Assembly (NCBI GenBank): GCA_025454125.1
Contig: JALOPA010000183.1
Location: 1 to 5,572 of the forward strand
Reading direction: 5' to 3'
Length of the DNA: 5,572 nucleotides
Source: Thermodesulfobacteriota bacterium
Lineage (GTDB): Bacteria > Desulfobacterota > DSM-4660 > Desulfatiglandales > HGW-15
In this document: positions 1 to 5,286 of the stretch, piece after piece
Layout: every line of letters begins with the position of its first letter
How positions within the stretch are numbered: the first letter of the stretch is position 1
Position numbers and translations under genes: made by a program
The notes under the pieces: generated by a model
The model's input: the letters and a program-made list of their open reading frames with translations, nothing else
Told to the model about the DNA's origin: nothing
Database searches by the model: none

Positions 1-1
1 G

Positions 2-244
2 AACAGGGTTCCCGTGGTGGTGACCACCCGCTGCGTGGACGGCGGCGTCTGGCCCATGTACGGGTATCCGGGCGGAGGAGCCGAGCTCGAACGCATGGGC
101 GTGATTCTCGGCGGCCGCCTGACCGCTCACAAAGCGCAGATCCTGCTCATGGCCGCCCTGGGGTCTACCCGGGAACCGGATCAGATCCGCCGGGTGTTCG
201 AGTGGGGCCATCTGTGGCCTGCCCCTTCAGCAAAACCCGATTAG
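2..244 (+). CDS. ansA: L-asparaginase, type I-like (C-terminal part only)
   Basis: This is the 3' end of a gene whose 5' part lies outside the window; 80 codons are visible and the stop is TAG. The sequence runs VPVVVTTRC, then GGVWPMYGYPGGGAELE, then GVILGGRLTAHKAQILLMAALG. This matches the C-terminal domain of cytoplasmic L-asparaginases and the related GatD fold: a core strand (PVVVTTRC), a GG-V...YGY turn, and the late helix with the K-A-x-I-L-L-M-x-A-L-G pattern. Family members hydrolyse asparagine to aspartate and ammonia. The catalytic threonines are in the missing N-terminal domain, so activity cannot be judged. The last 25 or so residues form a short tail of low conservation. The gene converges on the transporter gene, with 24 bp between the two stops and no convincing hairpin there. 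The alternative is a GatD-like amidotransferase subunit. Confidence 0.8.
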   Translation, partial: NRVPVVVTTRCVDGGVWPMYGYPGGGAELERMGVILGGRLTAHKAQILLMAALGSTREPDQIRRVFEWGHLWPAPSAKPD

Positions 245-268
245 CCCCCTCCTCCTCTCCCGCAGTCC

Positions 269-1114
269 TTATCCCCGTCGTCGCGCACTGATGATGGAAG
301 CCACAGTGACCGCAATAATAATGATAGCGCCGCCTATGAGCGCGTTGGTGCCCGGCGCTTCTCCTATGGCGATGAAGACCCATACGGGATTGAACACCGG
401 TTCGATCACGGCGATGAGGTTCGCTTGGACTGCTGAGACGCGCTTGATCGCGATGGAGAGCAGAATCGCAGACACCCCGATTTGAACAACCCCCAGCACA
501 GCGATGGAAGCGAGCGCCTTCGAGGTGACCTGCGGCAATGGAAGAAAGAACGACAATACGAGACAGATCGCGGCCGTGAGCCAATGAGACATCAGGATCG
601 ATTCGAGTGGAGAACCGTCTTTTTGCATGCGCATGAACACGAAATAGAAACTGAAGGTGATGGCCGACAGGAACGCGAGGACATTGCCGAGCAGTCGGCC
701 GCCGCCCAGTTCATCAAGAAACATGAGAATCATGCCTCCTGCCACGAGGGGCAAGGCCACGATGTGTTCCCAGCGGGCGCGCTCCTTGAGCAACAGGGCG
801 CTGATAAAGACCGTGGAGATCGGAGCGAAATATTGCAGGACGATCGCGTTGGTCGCCGTGGTCGTCTTGTTGGCCGAGACGAACAGGAGCATGGTCACTG
901 CATTGGCCACAGCCGCGGCAACCTGCGCAAAGGAAAGATGGATTTTGGGGTGCCTCAAGTAGAGAAGGATGACGGCAGAAGCAATCAGGCTCCGACTGCC
1001 GGCTATGGCAATGGGGTTCCAATCGATTACTTTTATGAACAACCCCGCGATGCTCCACAGAAACGCCGTGCCCGCCATCGCAAGAATACCCACACTCTTA
1101 CTCAGATTCTCCAT
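269..1114 (-). CDS. DMT superfamily transporter, two EamA domains
   Basis: This 281-residue integral membrane protein has about ten predicted hydrophobic helices, roughly at residues 8-29, 34-53, 62-81, 88-109, 116-134, 141-162, 173-193, 200-222, 232-250 and 256-276. This is the 5+5 duplicated layout of drug/metabolite transporters, and the length is normal for the family (about 280-300). Each half ends with the typical EamA pattern: IVLQYFAPISTVFISALLLKER at 91-112 (Glu111), and ANLIAVIEPVFNPVWVFIAIGE at 231-252 (Glu252). The C-terminus is basic (ARRRG), consistent with a cytoplasmic end. Members export amino acids, metabolites or drugs; the substrate cannot be read from sequence. The ATG at 1112-1114 leaves the usual short tail before helix 1. 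Its ribosome site is weak (a GGGATGG stretch just upstream). It is downstream of the thiolase gene in the same orientation, but a repeat-bearing 233-bp gap makes co-transcription doubtful. Confidence 0.88.
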   Translation of the reverse strand: MENLSKSVGILAMAGTAFLWSIAGLFIKVIDWNPIAIAGSRSLIASAVILLYLRHPKIHLSFAQVAAAVANAVTMLLFVSANKTTTATNAIVLQYFAPISTVFISALLLKERARWEHIVALPLVAGGMILMFLDELGGGRLLGNVLAFLSAITFSFYFVFMRMQKDGSPLESILMSHWLTAAICLVLSFFLPLPQVTSKALASIAVLGVVQIGVSAILLSIAIKRVSAVQANLIAVIEPVFNPVWVFIAIGEAPGTNALIGGAIIIIAVTVASIISARRRG

Positions 1115-1231
1115 TCACCATCCCAGTTCGTTTCTCCCTTTCCTCGGGGGCGGGACTCAGCCCTTGCCGGCCAAATCCAGGGACTCACCGATTCGGCGGC
1201 CGCTGAAAAATCAATTTTTTCCGTCGTTGCT

Positions 1232-1300
1232 GTCATTCCCGCGGAGGCGGGAATCCAGTCTTTCCTAGCTTTTCTGGACTCCCGCCTGCGCGGGAGTGAC
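1232..1300. repeat. Paired-hairpin intergenic repeat (dRS3/REP-like), copy 1
   Basis: Two hairpins lie back to back. The left is ATTCCCGC / GCGGGAAT (1235-1242 with 1247-1254). The right is ACTCCCGC / GCGGGAGT (1278-1285 with 1290-1297). Each has an 8-bp stem and a 4-base loop. The two 27-base arms, beginning GTCAT and GTCAC and ending CCAG, are inverted copies of each other with three mismatches. Elements with this ATTCCCGC...GCGGGAAT core are common between genes in many Proteobacteria and Desulfobacterota and resemble neisserial dRS3. It sits in the gap between the thiolase stop (48 bp away) and the transporter start, and could act as a 3'-end structure for the thiolase mRNA. No clean U-tract follows on the minus strand. 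The rest of the 1115-1347 gap shows only an AT palindrome at 1205-1221 and no gene. Confidence 0.85.
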
Positions 1301-1309
1301 GGAAAGACT
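1257..1309. repeat. Perfect 9-bp inverted repeat around the right hairpin of copy 1
   Basis: AGTCTTTCC at 1257-1265 and GGAAAGACT at 1301-1309 are exact reverse complements. They enclose the right hairpin (1278-1297). A transcript could therefore fold either as the left-plus-right hairpin pair or as one longer stem enclosing the right hairpin. A further partial match, TTTCCGTC (1218-1225) with GACGGAAA (1298-1305), lies outside the left hairpin. The role is unknown. Confidence 0.7.
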
Positions 1310-1347
1310 CTGTTGCTTTTTAAGAAACCTGTCAATTATCTTCTTTG

Positions 1348-2610
1348 TTATCTCCGCTCCAAAATGGCGCATATTCCAAGCCCACCGCCGCCGCATATGG
1401 TCAGGAGGCCGTATGTCGTATTCCTTCTGACCATCTCATGAACCAGGGTCACCAATCTCATGACACCCGTCGCTCCGATGGGATGTCCGAGAGATATCCC
1501 TGAGCCATTGACATTCACTTTCCTCTCGAGATCTTCGCTCTTGAGGCCTATCAGCTTGGCATCCGCCAGGGTTTGGACTGCAAAGGCCTCCTGAATCTCG
1601 ATGAGGCCGATCTGATCCAGGGTGAGACCGGCTCTCTTCAGCGCTTTGTTCACTGCAACCGGGACCGCCGGATAGGTCAGCGTGGGATCTGCTCCGGCTA
1701 TGCCGAAGGATTTGATGTAGACCAGCGGTTGGACTCCGTGCTGCCTGGCCTTTTCCGGAGTCATGAGAACCACTGCGGCGGCACCGTCGTTTTCGCTCGA
1801 CGAGTTGCCTGCCGTGCACACGCCGTCCGGATAAACGGGTTTCAATTTGGCAAGCTGCTCCAGCGACGTATCGCGACGCGGGGTTTCATCCGCAGCGAAA
1901 AGAGCCTCGCCGCCTTTTCCGGGAACCAGCACAGGGGCTATCTCCTCCTTGAACTTCCCCGAATCCACCGCGCTGATCGCTTTCTGATGGGAACCCACCG
2001 ACCAGCGATCCGCCTCCAGCCGGCTGATGCTCTCCCTTTCTGCCGCTGTTTCGGCCCAGGTCATCATGGAGTTGAGTTCGCCAAAACGCTCGATCGGCTG
2101 ATGCATGGGCCGGCCCCGCTGTATCCGGTCATAAAAGGGAATCCCCCACAGGCTCATGCTGCCGTGCTGTCTCGGGAAGAACCCCCACTTGGGATCTGTT
2201 TTCCCTCCGATCCCCCACTTGAGGTACTCTCCCGGAATGTAGAACTCAGCCCGGCTCATGCTGTCCGCTCCGGCGGAGACGACAATCTCCGCATACTCGG
2301 CTTGAATCTCCATGGCCGCGGTCCACAAGGAGGCGACGCCGCCGCAGCACCGCCGGTCCACCGTTATGCCGGGAACCTCCACAGGCCAGCCTGCCTCCAG
2401 CAATGCCAGACGGGCAAGATTGGGCGACTCGCCGCCGGCATAGGCCTGGGACAAAACCACGTCATCCACCTCCTCAGGTTTGAGGTTGGACCGCTTGACC
2501 GCTTCGTTGAGCACAACGGCCGCGAGCTTCTCGACCGGCACTTCGCGCATGGCGCCGCAGTAAGCTCCAATGGGTGTCCGCACCGCCGCGGTTATGACGA
2601 CCTCTTTCAT
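1348..2610 (-). CDS. Thiolase family protein (acetyl-CoA acetyltransferase-like)
   Basis: This 420-residue protein has the full thiolase architecture. The N-terminal half opens with VVITAAVRTPIGAYCG (4-19) and carries the nucleophile region ITVDRRCCGG (82-91), where alignment to the usual V-N-R-x-C pattern makes Cys88 the acyl-accepting cysteine. The C-terminal half has IEIQEAFA (337-344), GHPIGATG with His376, and the second catalytic cysteine Cys406 in CGGGGLG. All residues needed for acyl transfer are present. Two motifs differ from classical thiolases: Cys-Cys-Gly-Gly replaces the usual C-x-S-G, and Gln340 replaces the Asn or His of NEAF/HEAF. The loop domain between about 122 and 176 is long and aromatic-rich, and the protein is longer than the usual 390 or so residues, which suggests an unusual acyl-CoA substrate. 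The reaction would be CoA-dependent cleavage of 3-ketoacyl-CoA or the reverse condensation. The start is fixed by a strong ribosome site. The substrate is unknown. Confidence 0.9.
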   Translation of the reverse strand: MKEVVITAAVRTPIGAYCGAMREVPVEKLAAVVLNEAVKRSNLKPEEVDDVVLSQAYAGGESPNLARLALLEAGWPVEVPGITVDRRCCGGVASLWTAAMEIQAEYAEIVVSAGADSMSRAEFYIPGEYLKWGIGGKTDPKWGFFPRQHGSMSLWGIPFYDRIQRGRPMHQPIERFGELNSMMTWAETAAERESISRLEADRWSVGSHQKAISAVDSGKFKEEIAPVLVPGKGGEALFAADETPRRDTSLEQLAKLKPVYPDGVCTAGNSSSENDGAAAVVLMTPEKARQHGVQPLVYIKSFGIAGADPTLTYPAVPVAVNKALKRAGLTLDQIGLIEIQEAFAVQTLADAKLIGLKSEDLERKVNVNGSGISLGHPIGATGVMRLVTLVHEMVRRNTTYGLLTICGGGGLGICAILERR

Positions 2611-2617
2611 TGGCCCG

Positions 2618-2627
2618 CCCTCCTTTT
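2618..2627 (-). promoter_or_regulatory. Strong Shine-Dalgarno of the thiolase gene
   Basis: Read on the minus strand this is AAAAGGAGGG, with its GGAGG core about 8 bases before the ATG at 2608-2610. It supports that ATG as the true start. It nearly matches the ribosome site of the divergent AOR gene. No convincing sigma-70 promoter is visible in 2628-2715. Confidence 0.85.
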
Positions 2628-2676
2628 CAATCCACGTTTATGGGAAAAAGGGACTTTGGCAGGTTTTCAGGATTGT

Positions 2677-2695
2677 GACGCTCGGTTGGGGCGTC
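2677..2695 (-). terminator. Weak hairpin downstream of the antitoxin gene
   Basis: GACGC (2677-2681) and GCGTC (2691-2695) can pair about 20 bp after the antitoxin stop on the minus strand. The stem is only 5 bp plus one pair beyond a mismatch, and no U-tract follows. It might slow read-through into the thiolase gene, but it is a poor intrinsic terminator and the two transcripts may not be separated. Confidence 0.25.
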
Positions 2696-2715
2696 TCCAA
2701 ATCGCATTGTGTGAA

Positions 2716-3000
2716 CTATGCTCGCTTCTTCTCTGTGAGGTAGCCGGAAACATACTTATGGATAATGCTGGAGATCAAGGTCTGATAGGGCACGCCTTCC
2801 TGGGCTGCGAGCACCTGGACTTGATCCAAATCCTTTGAAGACATTCGAATATTGATTCTCTTGTCTTTCTGGAGGGTGTTTCGGGCATAGTCCTTGAGTT
2901 TCTTGATTTCCTTTTTTGGATTCCTGACCGGTCTCCATTCATCCCGCTCATAGGAGTCCAAAAGATCTTTTTCTTCGTTATCCAAACCTGTTGCTTTCAT
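2716..3000 (-). CDS. CopG-type (ribbon-helix-helix) antitoxin
   Basis: This 94-residue protein is the likely antitoxin of the pair. The N-terminal third is acidic and ends in SYERDEWRPV (16-25), a pattern often seen before the DNA-binding part in BrnA/CopG antitoxins. A basic linker (NPKKEIKKLKDYAR, 27-40) follows. The ribbon-helix-helix part starts with the strand KRINIRM (47-53), continues through SSKDLDQVQVLAAQEG (54-69), and ends with PYQTLISSIIHKYV (71-84). Such proteins dimerise through the strand, bind operator DNA, and neutralise the toxin through the other end. The frame stays open upstream to 3114, but that part overlaps the toxin gene. The ATG at 2998-3000 has a good ribosome site and a 4-bp ATGA overlap with the toxin stop, which indicates translational coupling. 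The two genes form one operon. Confidence 0.85.
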   Translation of the reverse strand: MKATGLDNEEKDLLDSYERDEWRPVRNPKKEIKKLKDYARNTLQKDKRINIRMSSKDLDQVQVLAAQEGVPYQTLISSIIHKYVSGYLTEKKRA

Positions 3001-3275
3001 TTTTCTTTCCTCAAATATTTGCTCGTGGCTTTTCTGCCGGGAATGATCGTTTTGAAGAATATTTCCTCTCCTTCTTGTACGTAGGGCACGAGATAGGCAT
3101 ACTCGTTGATCCATAAGACCGCTATCCTCTGCCCCGGGTATTTCTCTTGGTTTGGATGTTCGAGCACATCCAGCACCTCCTCGCGTTCCATCAAGAGAAC
3201 GATTTGTTCAAAACAAACGCCCCGGTTTCCTTTCAGCCATTCATTCTTCTCATTATTCCAGTGGAATACGGTCAT
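2997..3275 (-). CDS. BrnT-like toxin (DUF497-type ribonuclease fold)
   Basis: This 92-residue protein is the likely toxin. It shows the BrnT layout: an N-terminal F-x-W-x-x-E-K-N motif (FHWNNEKNEW, 4-13), then RGVCFEQIV (18-26) matching the usual HGVSFEEA helix start, then strands around QRIAVLW (49-55) and AYLVPYV (60-66), and a C-terminal IIPGRKATSKY (77-87) corresponding to the conserved S-A-R-K-A-T segment. Characterised BrnT proteins are RNase-like toxins that block translation; that activity is inferred here by family. The match is divergent, with a longer insert at 27-36, so a related but separate RelE-like subfamily is possible. The gene comes first in the operon. No Shine-Dalgarno precedes its ATG (3273-3275), and the promoter position suggests a leaderless mRNA. 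No other start preserves the FHW motif. Confidence 0.8.
   Translation of the reverse strand: MTVFHWNNEKNEWLKGNRGVCFEQIVLLMEREEVLDVLEHPNQEKYPGQRIAVLWINEYAYLVPYVQEGEEIFFKTIIPGRKATSKYLRKEK
3005..3012 (-). promoter_or_regulatory. Shine-Dalgarno of the antitoxin gene, inside the toxin gene
   Basis: The minus strand reads GAGGAAAG, with GAGG 8 bases before the antitoxin ATG. It lies in the last codons of the toxin gene and fixes the antitoxin start at 3000 rather than the longer open frame. Its good match contrasts with the lack of any such site before the toxin gene. Confidence 0.75.
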
Positions 3276-3290
3276 GCGATACTATATGAC
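3271..3290. promoter_or_regulatory. Candidate toxin-antitoxin operator (GTCAT-N10-ATGAC)
   Basis: GTCAT (3271-3275) and ATGAC (3286-3290) are exact inverted repeats with a TA at the centre. The 20-bp site covers the toxin start codon and the whole -10 box. A ribbon-helix-helix antitoxin dimer bound here would block RNA polymerase, the usual autoregulation of such operons. The site is predicted from position and symmetry only. Confidence 0.5.
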
Positions 3291-3309
3291 GATGTCTGCC
3301 TTATGTCAA
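3281..3309 (-). promoter_or_regulatory. Sigma-70 promoter of the toxin-antitoxin operon
   Basis: On the minus strand there is a perfect -35 box TTGACA (3304-3309), a 17-base spacer, and a -10 box TATAGT (3281-3286, one mismatch to TATAAT). Only 5 bases separate the -10 box from the toxin ATG, so the expected transcription start falls at or within a base or two of the A of that codon. A ribosome site therefore cannot be included in the mRNA. Confidence 0.8.
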
Positions 3310-3321
3310 CAGGATGCTGAA

Positions 3322-3340
3322 AGGTGGACAACTCACACCT
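3322..3340. repeat. Short inverted repeat AGGTG-N9-CACCT
   Basis: AGGTG (3322-3326) and CACCT (3336-3340) are exact inverted repeats. They lie just upstream of the toxin-antitoxin -35 box and upstream of the AOR promoter, so a bound protein could affect either side. The 5-bp arms are short enough to arise by chance. Confidence 0.35.
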
Positions 3341-3364
3341 CGCGTCCCCCTTTTATGTCGAAAA

Positions 3365-3385
3365 TGATATAACCGCTTAATATCA
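3365..3385. promoter_or_regulatory. Candidate operator TGATAT-N9-ATATCA upstream of the AOR gene
   Basis: TGATAT (3365-3370) and ATATCA (3380-3385) are perfect 6-bp inverted arms, with one more symmetric pair inside. The 21-bp size and two-turn spacing suit a dimeric helix-turn-helix regulator. It ends 10 bp before the putative AOR -35 box, a position typical of an activator or repressor site. No matching regulator gene lies in the window. Confidence 0.45.
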
Positions 3386-3395
3386 CTAATCTTTC

Positions 3396-3422
3396 TTGAC
3401 ATTCCCGCCAAAGGGATATATC
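3396..3422 (+). promoter_or_regulatory. Putative sigma-70 promoter of the AOR gene
   Basis: A perfect TTGACA (3396-3401) is followed by TATATC at 3417-3422 with a 15-base spacer, or by TATCCA at 3419-3424 with a 17-base spacer. The -10 element is imperfect, which fits a regulated promoter. Transcription would start near 3430, giving a leader of about 50 bases that includes the ribosome site. Confidence 0.5.
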
Positions 3423-3466
3423 CATAGATCGAGACGTCAAGAAGAGGCTCCTCACTTAACCACCTT

Positions 3467-3476
3467 AAAAGGAGGG
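3467..3476 (+). promoter_or_regulatory. Strong Shine-Dalgarno of the AOR gene
   Basis: AAAAGGAGGG, with GGAGG (3471-3475) 6 bases before the ATG at 3482. It settles the AOR start and implies efficient translation. A CTCCT at 3448-3452 could pair with AGGAG at 3470-3474, but the stem is only 5 bp. Confidence 0.85.
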
Positions 3477-3481
3477 TATTC

Positions 3482-5224
3482 ATGGATAAAATTTTGAGAA
3501 TCAACATGGGCGCAGCCGGCGGACCCAAGGCAACGGTAAGCCCCGTGGGAGACTACGCAGGCCTGGGCGGACGAGCCATGACTTCCGGGATCGTTTCCAA
3601 GGAAGTGCCTCCCCTCTGCCATCCCCTTGGCGAGGACAACAAACTCGTGATCGCCCCGGGCATGCTGAGCGGATCGACAGCAGCCATGTCCGGCAGGCTT
3701 TCCGTGGGTTGCAAGAGCCCCCTGACCGGAGGAATCAAAGAAGCCAACGCCGGAGGCCAGCCTTCGCAGATGCTCGCAAGGCTCGGCTATGCCGCCATCG
3801 TTTTCGAGGGCAGGCCCAAAGAGGGCGCTCTCTACAAGATCCTCATCAACAAAGACGGGGCGAAGATCACCCCTGCCGACAATCTCAAGATGCTGGGCAA
3901 CTATGACACGGTCGAAAAGATCAAGGCCGAGTTCGGAGACAAGATCGGCGTCATTTCCATCGGGCCTGCCGGCGAAATGAAACTGGCCGCAGCCTCCATT
4001 GCCTGCACGGACATGGAGCTCCGGCCGACCAGACATGCCGGCCGCGGCGGCGTAGGCGCGGTCATGGGGAGCAAGGGCGTCAAGGCGATTGTAATCGACG
4101 ACACAGGCGCCAAGATGAGAAGCCCCAAGGACCCTGAAGCCTTCAAGGATGCGACCAAGAGATGGGTGGACGGACTCCGGAAACACCCGGTCACAGGCCA
4201 GGGACTCCCTGCCTACGGGACCAACGTGCTCACCAACGTGATCAACGAAGCCGGCGGATACCCTACCAAGAACTTCATGTGGGGCCGCTTCGACACCTGC
4301 TCCAAGATCAGCGGGGAAACTCAGGCGGCCGTTGAAAATGAACGGGGCGGCGCAGGCTCGGCCACTCACGGCTGCCACCGCGGCTGCGTCATTCGATGTT
4401 CGGGAACTTACTACAACAAAGACGGCCATTACCTCACCAAGCAACCCGAGTATGAAACCGTCTGGGCTCACGGCGGAAACTGCGGCATCGATGATCTGGA
4501 TTCCATCGCTATGCTGGATCGGCTGGACGACGACTTCGGCCTGGACACCATTGAAATGGGAGCCACCATCGGCGTGGCCATGGAAGCGGGTATAGCCAAG
4601 TTCGGCGACGCACAGGCCGCCATCAACCTGGTCAAGGAGGTGGGCAAGGGTACCCCTCTCGGTAGGATTCTGGGCAGCGGCGCCGCCGTCACCGGCAAGG
4701 TGTTCGGAGTGGAGAGAGTCCCGGTAGTCAAAGGCCAGTCTATGCCTGCCTATGATCCTCGAGGGGTCCAGGGCATCGGTGTCACCTACGCCACAACGAC
4801 CATGGGCGCGGACCACACCGCAGGTTATGCCGTGGCCACAAACATCCTCGGCGTGGGCGGCAAGGTCGATCCACTCAAACCCGAGGGCCAGGCGGAGCTG
4901 TCGCGGAACCTTCAGATTGCCACCGCTGCCATTGACTCCACAGGCATGTGCTTGTTCATCGCTTTCGCCATCATGGATCAGCCTGAAACCTTTCAGGCCC
5001 TCATTGACTCCATCAACGCCTTCTTTGGGCTGAAGCTGACCGCGGACGACGTGACGGCCCTGGGCAAGTCCGTTCTGAAGAAGGAACGGGAGTTCAATGC
5101 CGCGGCAGGGTTCACGTCCAAGCACGACCGGTTGCCTGACTTCTTCAAGAAAGAGCAGCTTCCGCCTCACAACGTCACCTTCAAGGTGACGGACAAGGAC
5201 CTGGACTCGGTCTTTAACTGGTAG
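3482..5224 (+). CDS. aor: Aldehyde:ferredoxin oxidoreductase family protein (W/Mo bis-pterin enzyme)
   Basis: This 580-residue cytoplasmic enzyme would oxidise aldehydes to carboxylates with ferredoxin as acceptor, or reduce acids in reverse, using a tungsto- or molybdo-bis-pyranopterin and one [4Fe-4S] cluster. The N-terminal pterin domain (about 4-206) includes SGRLSVGCKSPLTGG (70-84), NAGG (89-92) and the family signature RHAGRGGVGAVMGSKGVKAI (184-203). Cluster ligands are predicted as Cys298, Cys302, Cys306 and the distant Cys490. The two pterin-contacting D-x-x-G-L/M-C/D motifs are DDFGLD (350-355) and DSTGMC (485-490). QPEYE (321-325), PAYDPRG (422-428) and GADHT with His445 (442-446) are other conserved sites. 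Length is near the family norm of about 570-620. The first three cysteines are spaced x3-x3 instead of x2-x3 as in archaeal AOR. Codons strongly favour G or C in third position, consistent with high expression. The gene appears monocistronic. The substrate is unknown. Confidence 0.93.
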   Translation: MDKILRINMGAAGGPKATVSPVGDYAGLGGRAMTSGIVSKEVPPLCHPLGEDNKLVIAPGMLSGSTAAMSGRLSVGCKSPLTGGIKEANAGGQPSQMLARLGYAAIVFEGRPKEGALYKILINKDGAKITPADNLKMLGNYDTVEKIKAEFGDKIGVISIGPAGEMKLAAASIACTDMELRPTRHAGRGGVGAVMGSKGVKAIVIDDTGAKMRSPKDPEAFKDATKRWVDGLRKHPVTGQGLPAYGTNVLTNVINEAGGYPTKNFMWGRFDTCSKISGETQAAVENERGGAGSATHGCHRGCVIRCSGTYYNKDGHYLTKQPEYETVWAHGGNCGIDDLDSIAMLDRLDDDFGLDTIEMGATIGVAMEAGIAKFGDAQAAINLVKEVGKGTPLGRILGSGAAVTGKVFGVERVPVVKGQSMPAYDPRGVQGIGVTYATTTMGADHTAGYAVATNILGVGGKVDPLKPEGQAELSRNLQIATAAIDSTGMCLFIAFAIMDQPETFQALIDSINAFFGLKLTADDVTALGKSVLKKEREFNAAAGFTSKHDRLPDFFKKEQLPPHNVTFKVTDKDLDSVFNW

Positions 5225-5248
5225 AAGGATTGAATTGACTTGCTTGAG

Positions 5249-5286
5249 CGGGGAGACTGCAGTCACAGTCTCCCCGTTGTCTTTCT
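5249..5286 (+). terminator. Rho-independent terminator of the AOR gene
   Basis: An 11-bp perfect GC-rich stem, CGGGGAGACTG (5249-5259) with CAGTCTCCCCG (5266-5276), closes a 6-base loop. It is followed by the T-rich run TTGTCTTTCT. It begins 25 bp after the AOR stop codon and should end the transcript, making the AOR gene a single-gene unit. Confidence 0.9.

Noticed and set aside
245..268. Shared terminator between the asparaginase and transporter genes
   Set aside because: The 24-bp gap is pyrimidine-rich but has no inverted repeat able to form a hairpin.
1205..1221. GAAAAA...TTTTTC palindrome as a terminator for the thiolase transcript
   Set aside because: The stem is purely A/T apart from the closing pair and too weak for an intrinsic terminator; it lies beyond the stronger hairpins.
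1232..1300. CRISPR repeat or array
   Set aside because: The repeat units are two inverted arms without regularly spaced direct repeats or spacers, and no cas gene is present.
482..1441. 319-codon open frame on the plus strand across the transporter gene and the repeat
   Set aside because: The translation is highly charged and low in hydrophobics, it runs through the intergenic repeat, and it is antisense to a clear ten-helix transporter.
1573..2838. 421-codon open frame on the plus strand opposite the thiolase gene
   Set aside because: It overlaps the thiolase and antitoxin genes antisense, its translation shows no domain, and the thiolase frame carries all the conserved motifs.
3001..3114. 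N-terminal extension of the antitoxin to 3114
   Set aside because: It would lie inside the toxin gene in another frame. The ATG at 3000 has a ribosome site, an ATGA overlap and the expected family N-terminus.
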